Source of the DNA: Candidatus Woesearchaeota archaeon
GTDB lineage: Archaea; Nanobdellota; Nanobdellia; Woesearchaeales; GW2011-AR4
DNA length: 18,951 nucleotides
Reading direction: 5' to 3'
NCBI GenBank assembly: GCA_016185875.1
Contig: JACPMS010000022.1
Span: 1 to 18,951, forward strand
This document shows positions 18,847 through 18,951 of the stretch, piece after piece. The first letter of the stretch is position 1; the number at the start of each line of letters is the position of its first letter. Position numbers and translations under genes: made by a program. The notes under the pieces are model-generated. The model was not told the DNA's origin. It searched no databases and worked only from the letters and a program-made list of their open reading frames with translations.

Positions 18847-18949
18847 TGCCCGTGCGGGGACTTTCATGGAAATTTATTAAAAAATTCCATATTGAACCCC
18901 GTCCACAAGGTCCGCAACCTCGCATTCTGATCCGGTAAACTACACGGGC
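18847..18949 (-). tRNA. tRNA-Arg(GCG) with T-loop intron
   Basis: Acceptor strands GCCCGTG (18949-18943) and CACGGGC (18854-18848) pair perfectly, discriminator A at 18847, no CCA encoded. T8 A9; a weak D-stem (GTTT with GAAT, two G-U pairs), A14, G18 G19 and A20, an arginine identity base. Anticodon stem CGAGG/CCTTG with loop TTGCGGA gives anticodon GCG. Variable loop TGGA. T-stem CGGGG/CCCCG, T-loop TTCAAT then the intron (18890-18861) then T60. The mature length is 73 nt before CCA addition. The gene is on the opposite strand to the permease, whose stop is 15 bp away; its promoter lies outside the window. Confidence 0.9.
18861..18890 (-). other. 30-nt BHB intron in tRNA-Arg T-loop (position 59/60)
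   Basis: Outer helix: T-stem CGGGG/CCCCG. Central helix: TTCA of the T-loop with TGAA of the intron, 4 perfect pairs. 5' bulge ATA, 3' bulge AGT. Inner helix TGGAA/TTCCA with an AT-rich loop. Cutting after the second base of each bulge leaves TTCAATT, a normal 7-nt T-loop. Confidence 0.85.
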
Positions 18950-18951
18950 GA

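Overview
The window looks like a chromosomal segment of a small-genome archaeon, most likely a DPANN lineage of the Woesearchaeota/Pacearchaeota type. This is inferred from gene content and signals, not from a marker-gene search. The evidence is: an Orc1/Cdc6 initiator; archaeal pantoate kinase and phosphopantothenate synthetase; tRNA introns with bulge-helix-bulge (BHB) structure; AT-rich TATA boxes 25-30 bp before many start codons, implying leaderless transcripts; and strong Shine-Dalgarno sites mainly in front of downstream operon genes. Several short acidic or coiled-coil proteins fit the same group.

Layout. 1-2272: the 3' end of orc1/cdc6 converges on a dienelactone-hydrolase lipoprotein gene that is preceded by a deleted acylphosphatase remnant. 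A structured non-coding stretch follows, with a hairpin, a partial copy of a tRNA 5' half and a tRNA gene, then two very small ORFs. 2324-4169: a Sua5/YrdC t6A enzyme, a metallophosphoesterase and a NicO-like metal transporter. 4189-7074 (minus strand): a short unknown protein, a secreted surface protein with a C-terminal anchor, and a TatD nuclease gene broken by one in-frame stop. 7075-7527: a non-coding region with interlocked inverted repeats. 7528-11140: panB, coaBC, pantoate kinase and phosphopantothenate synthetase, covering most of 4'-phosphopantetheine synthesis. 11135-12150 (minus strand): a HAD phosphatase and a PadR repressor. 12279-13979: a PadR-linked small protein, an HExxH metallopeptidase, a nitroreductase and a rhodanese. 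14003-14491 (minus strand): a membrane-anchored winged-helix protein. 14636-18831: a MacB-like export operon made of a small membrane protein, an ATPase, an S-layer-like protein and an FtsX-type permease, with a COG3963-type methyltransferase inserted. 18847-18949 (minus strand): tRNA-Arg(GCG).

The most notable observation is that both tRNA genes carry a short intron at the same unusual place, in the T-loop between positions 59 and 60. In both, the T-stem, a 4-bp central helix and two 3-nt bulges build a canonical BHB. One of these tRNAs also has a palindromic dispersed repeat in its variable region and a partial copy of its 5' half just upstream. Two genes look recently damaged (acylphosphatase by internal deletion, tatD by a nonsense codon). 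The PadR promoter region carries two near-identical palindromic operator candidates exactly 42 bp apart.
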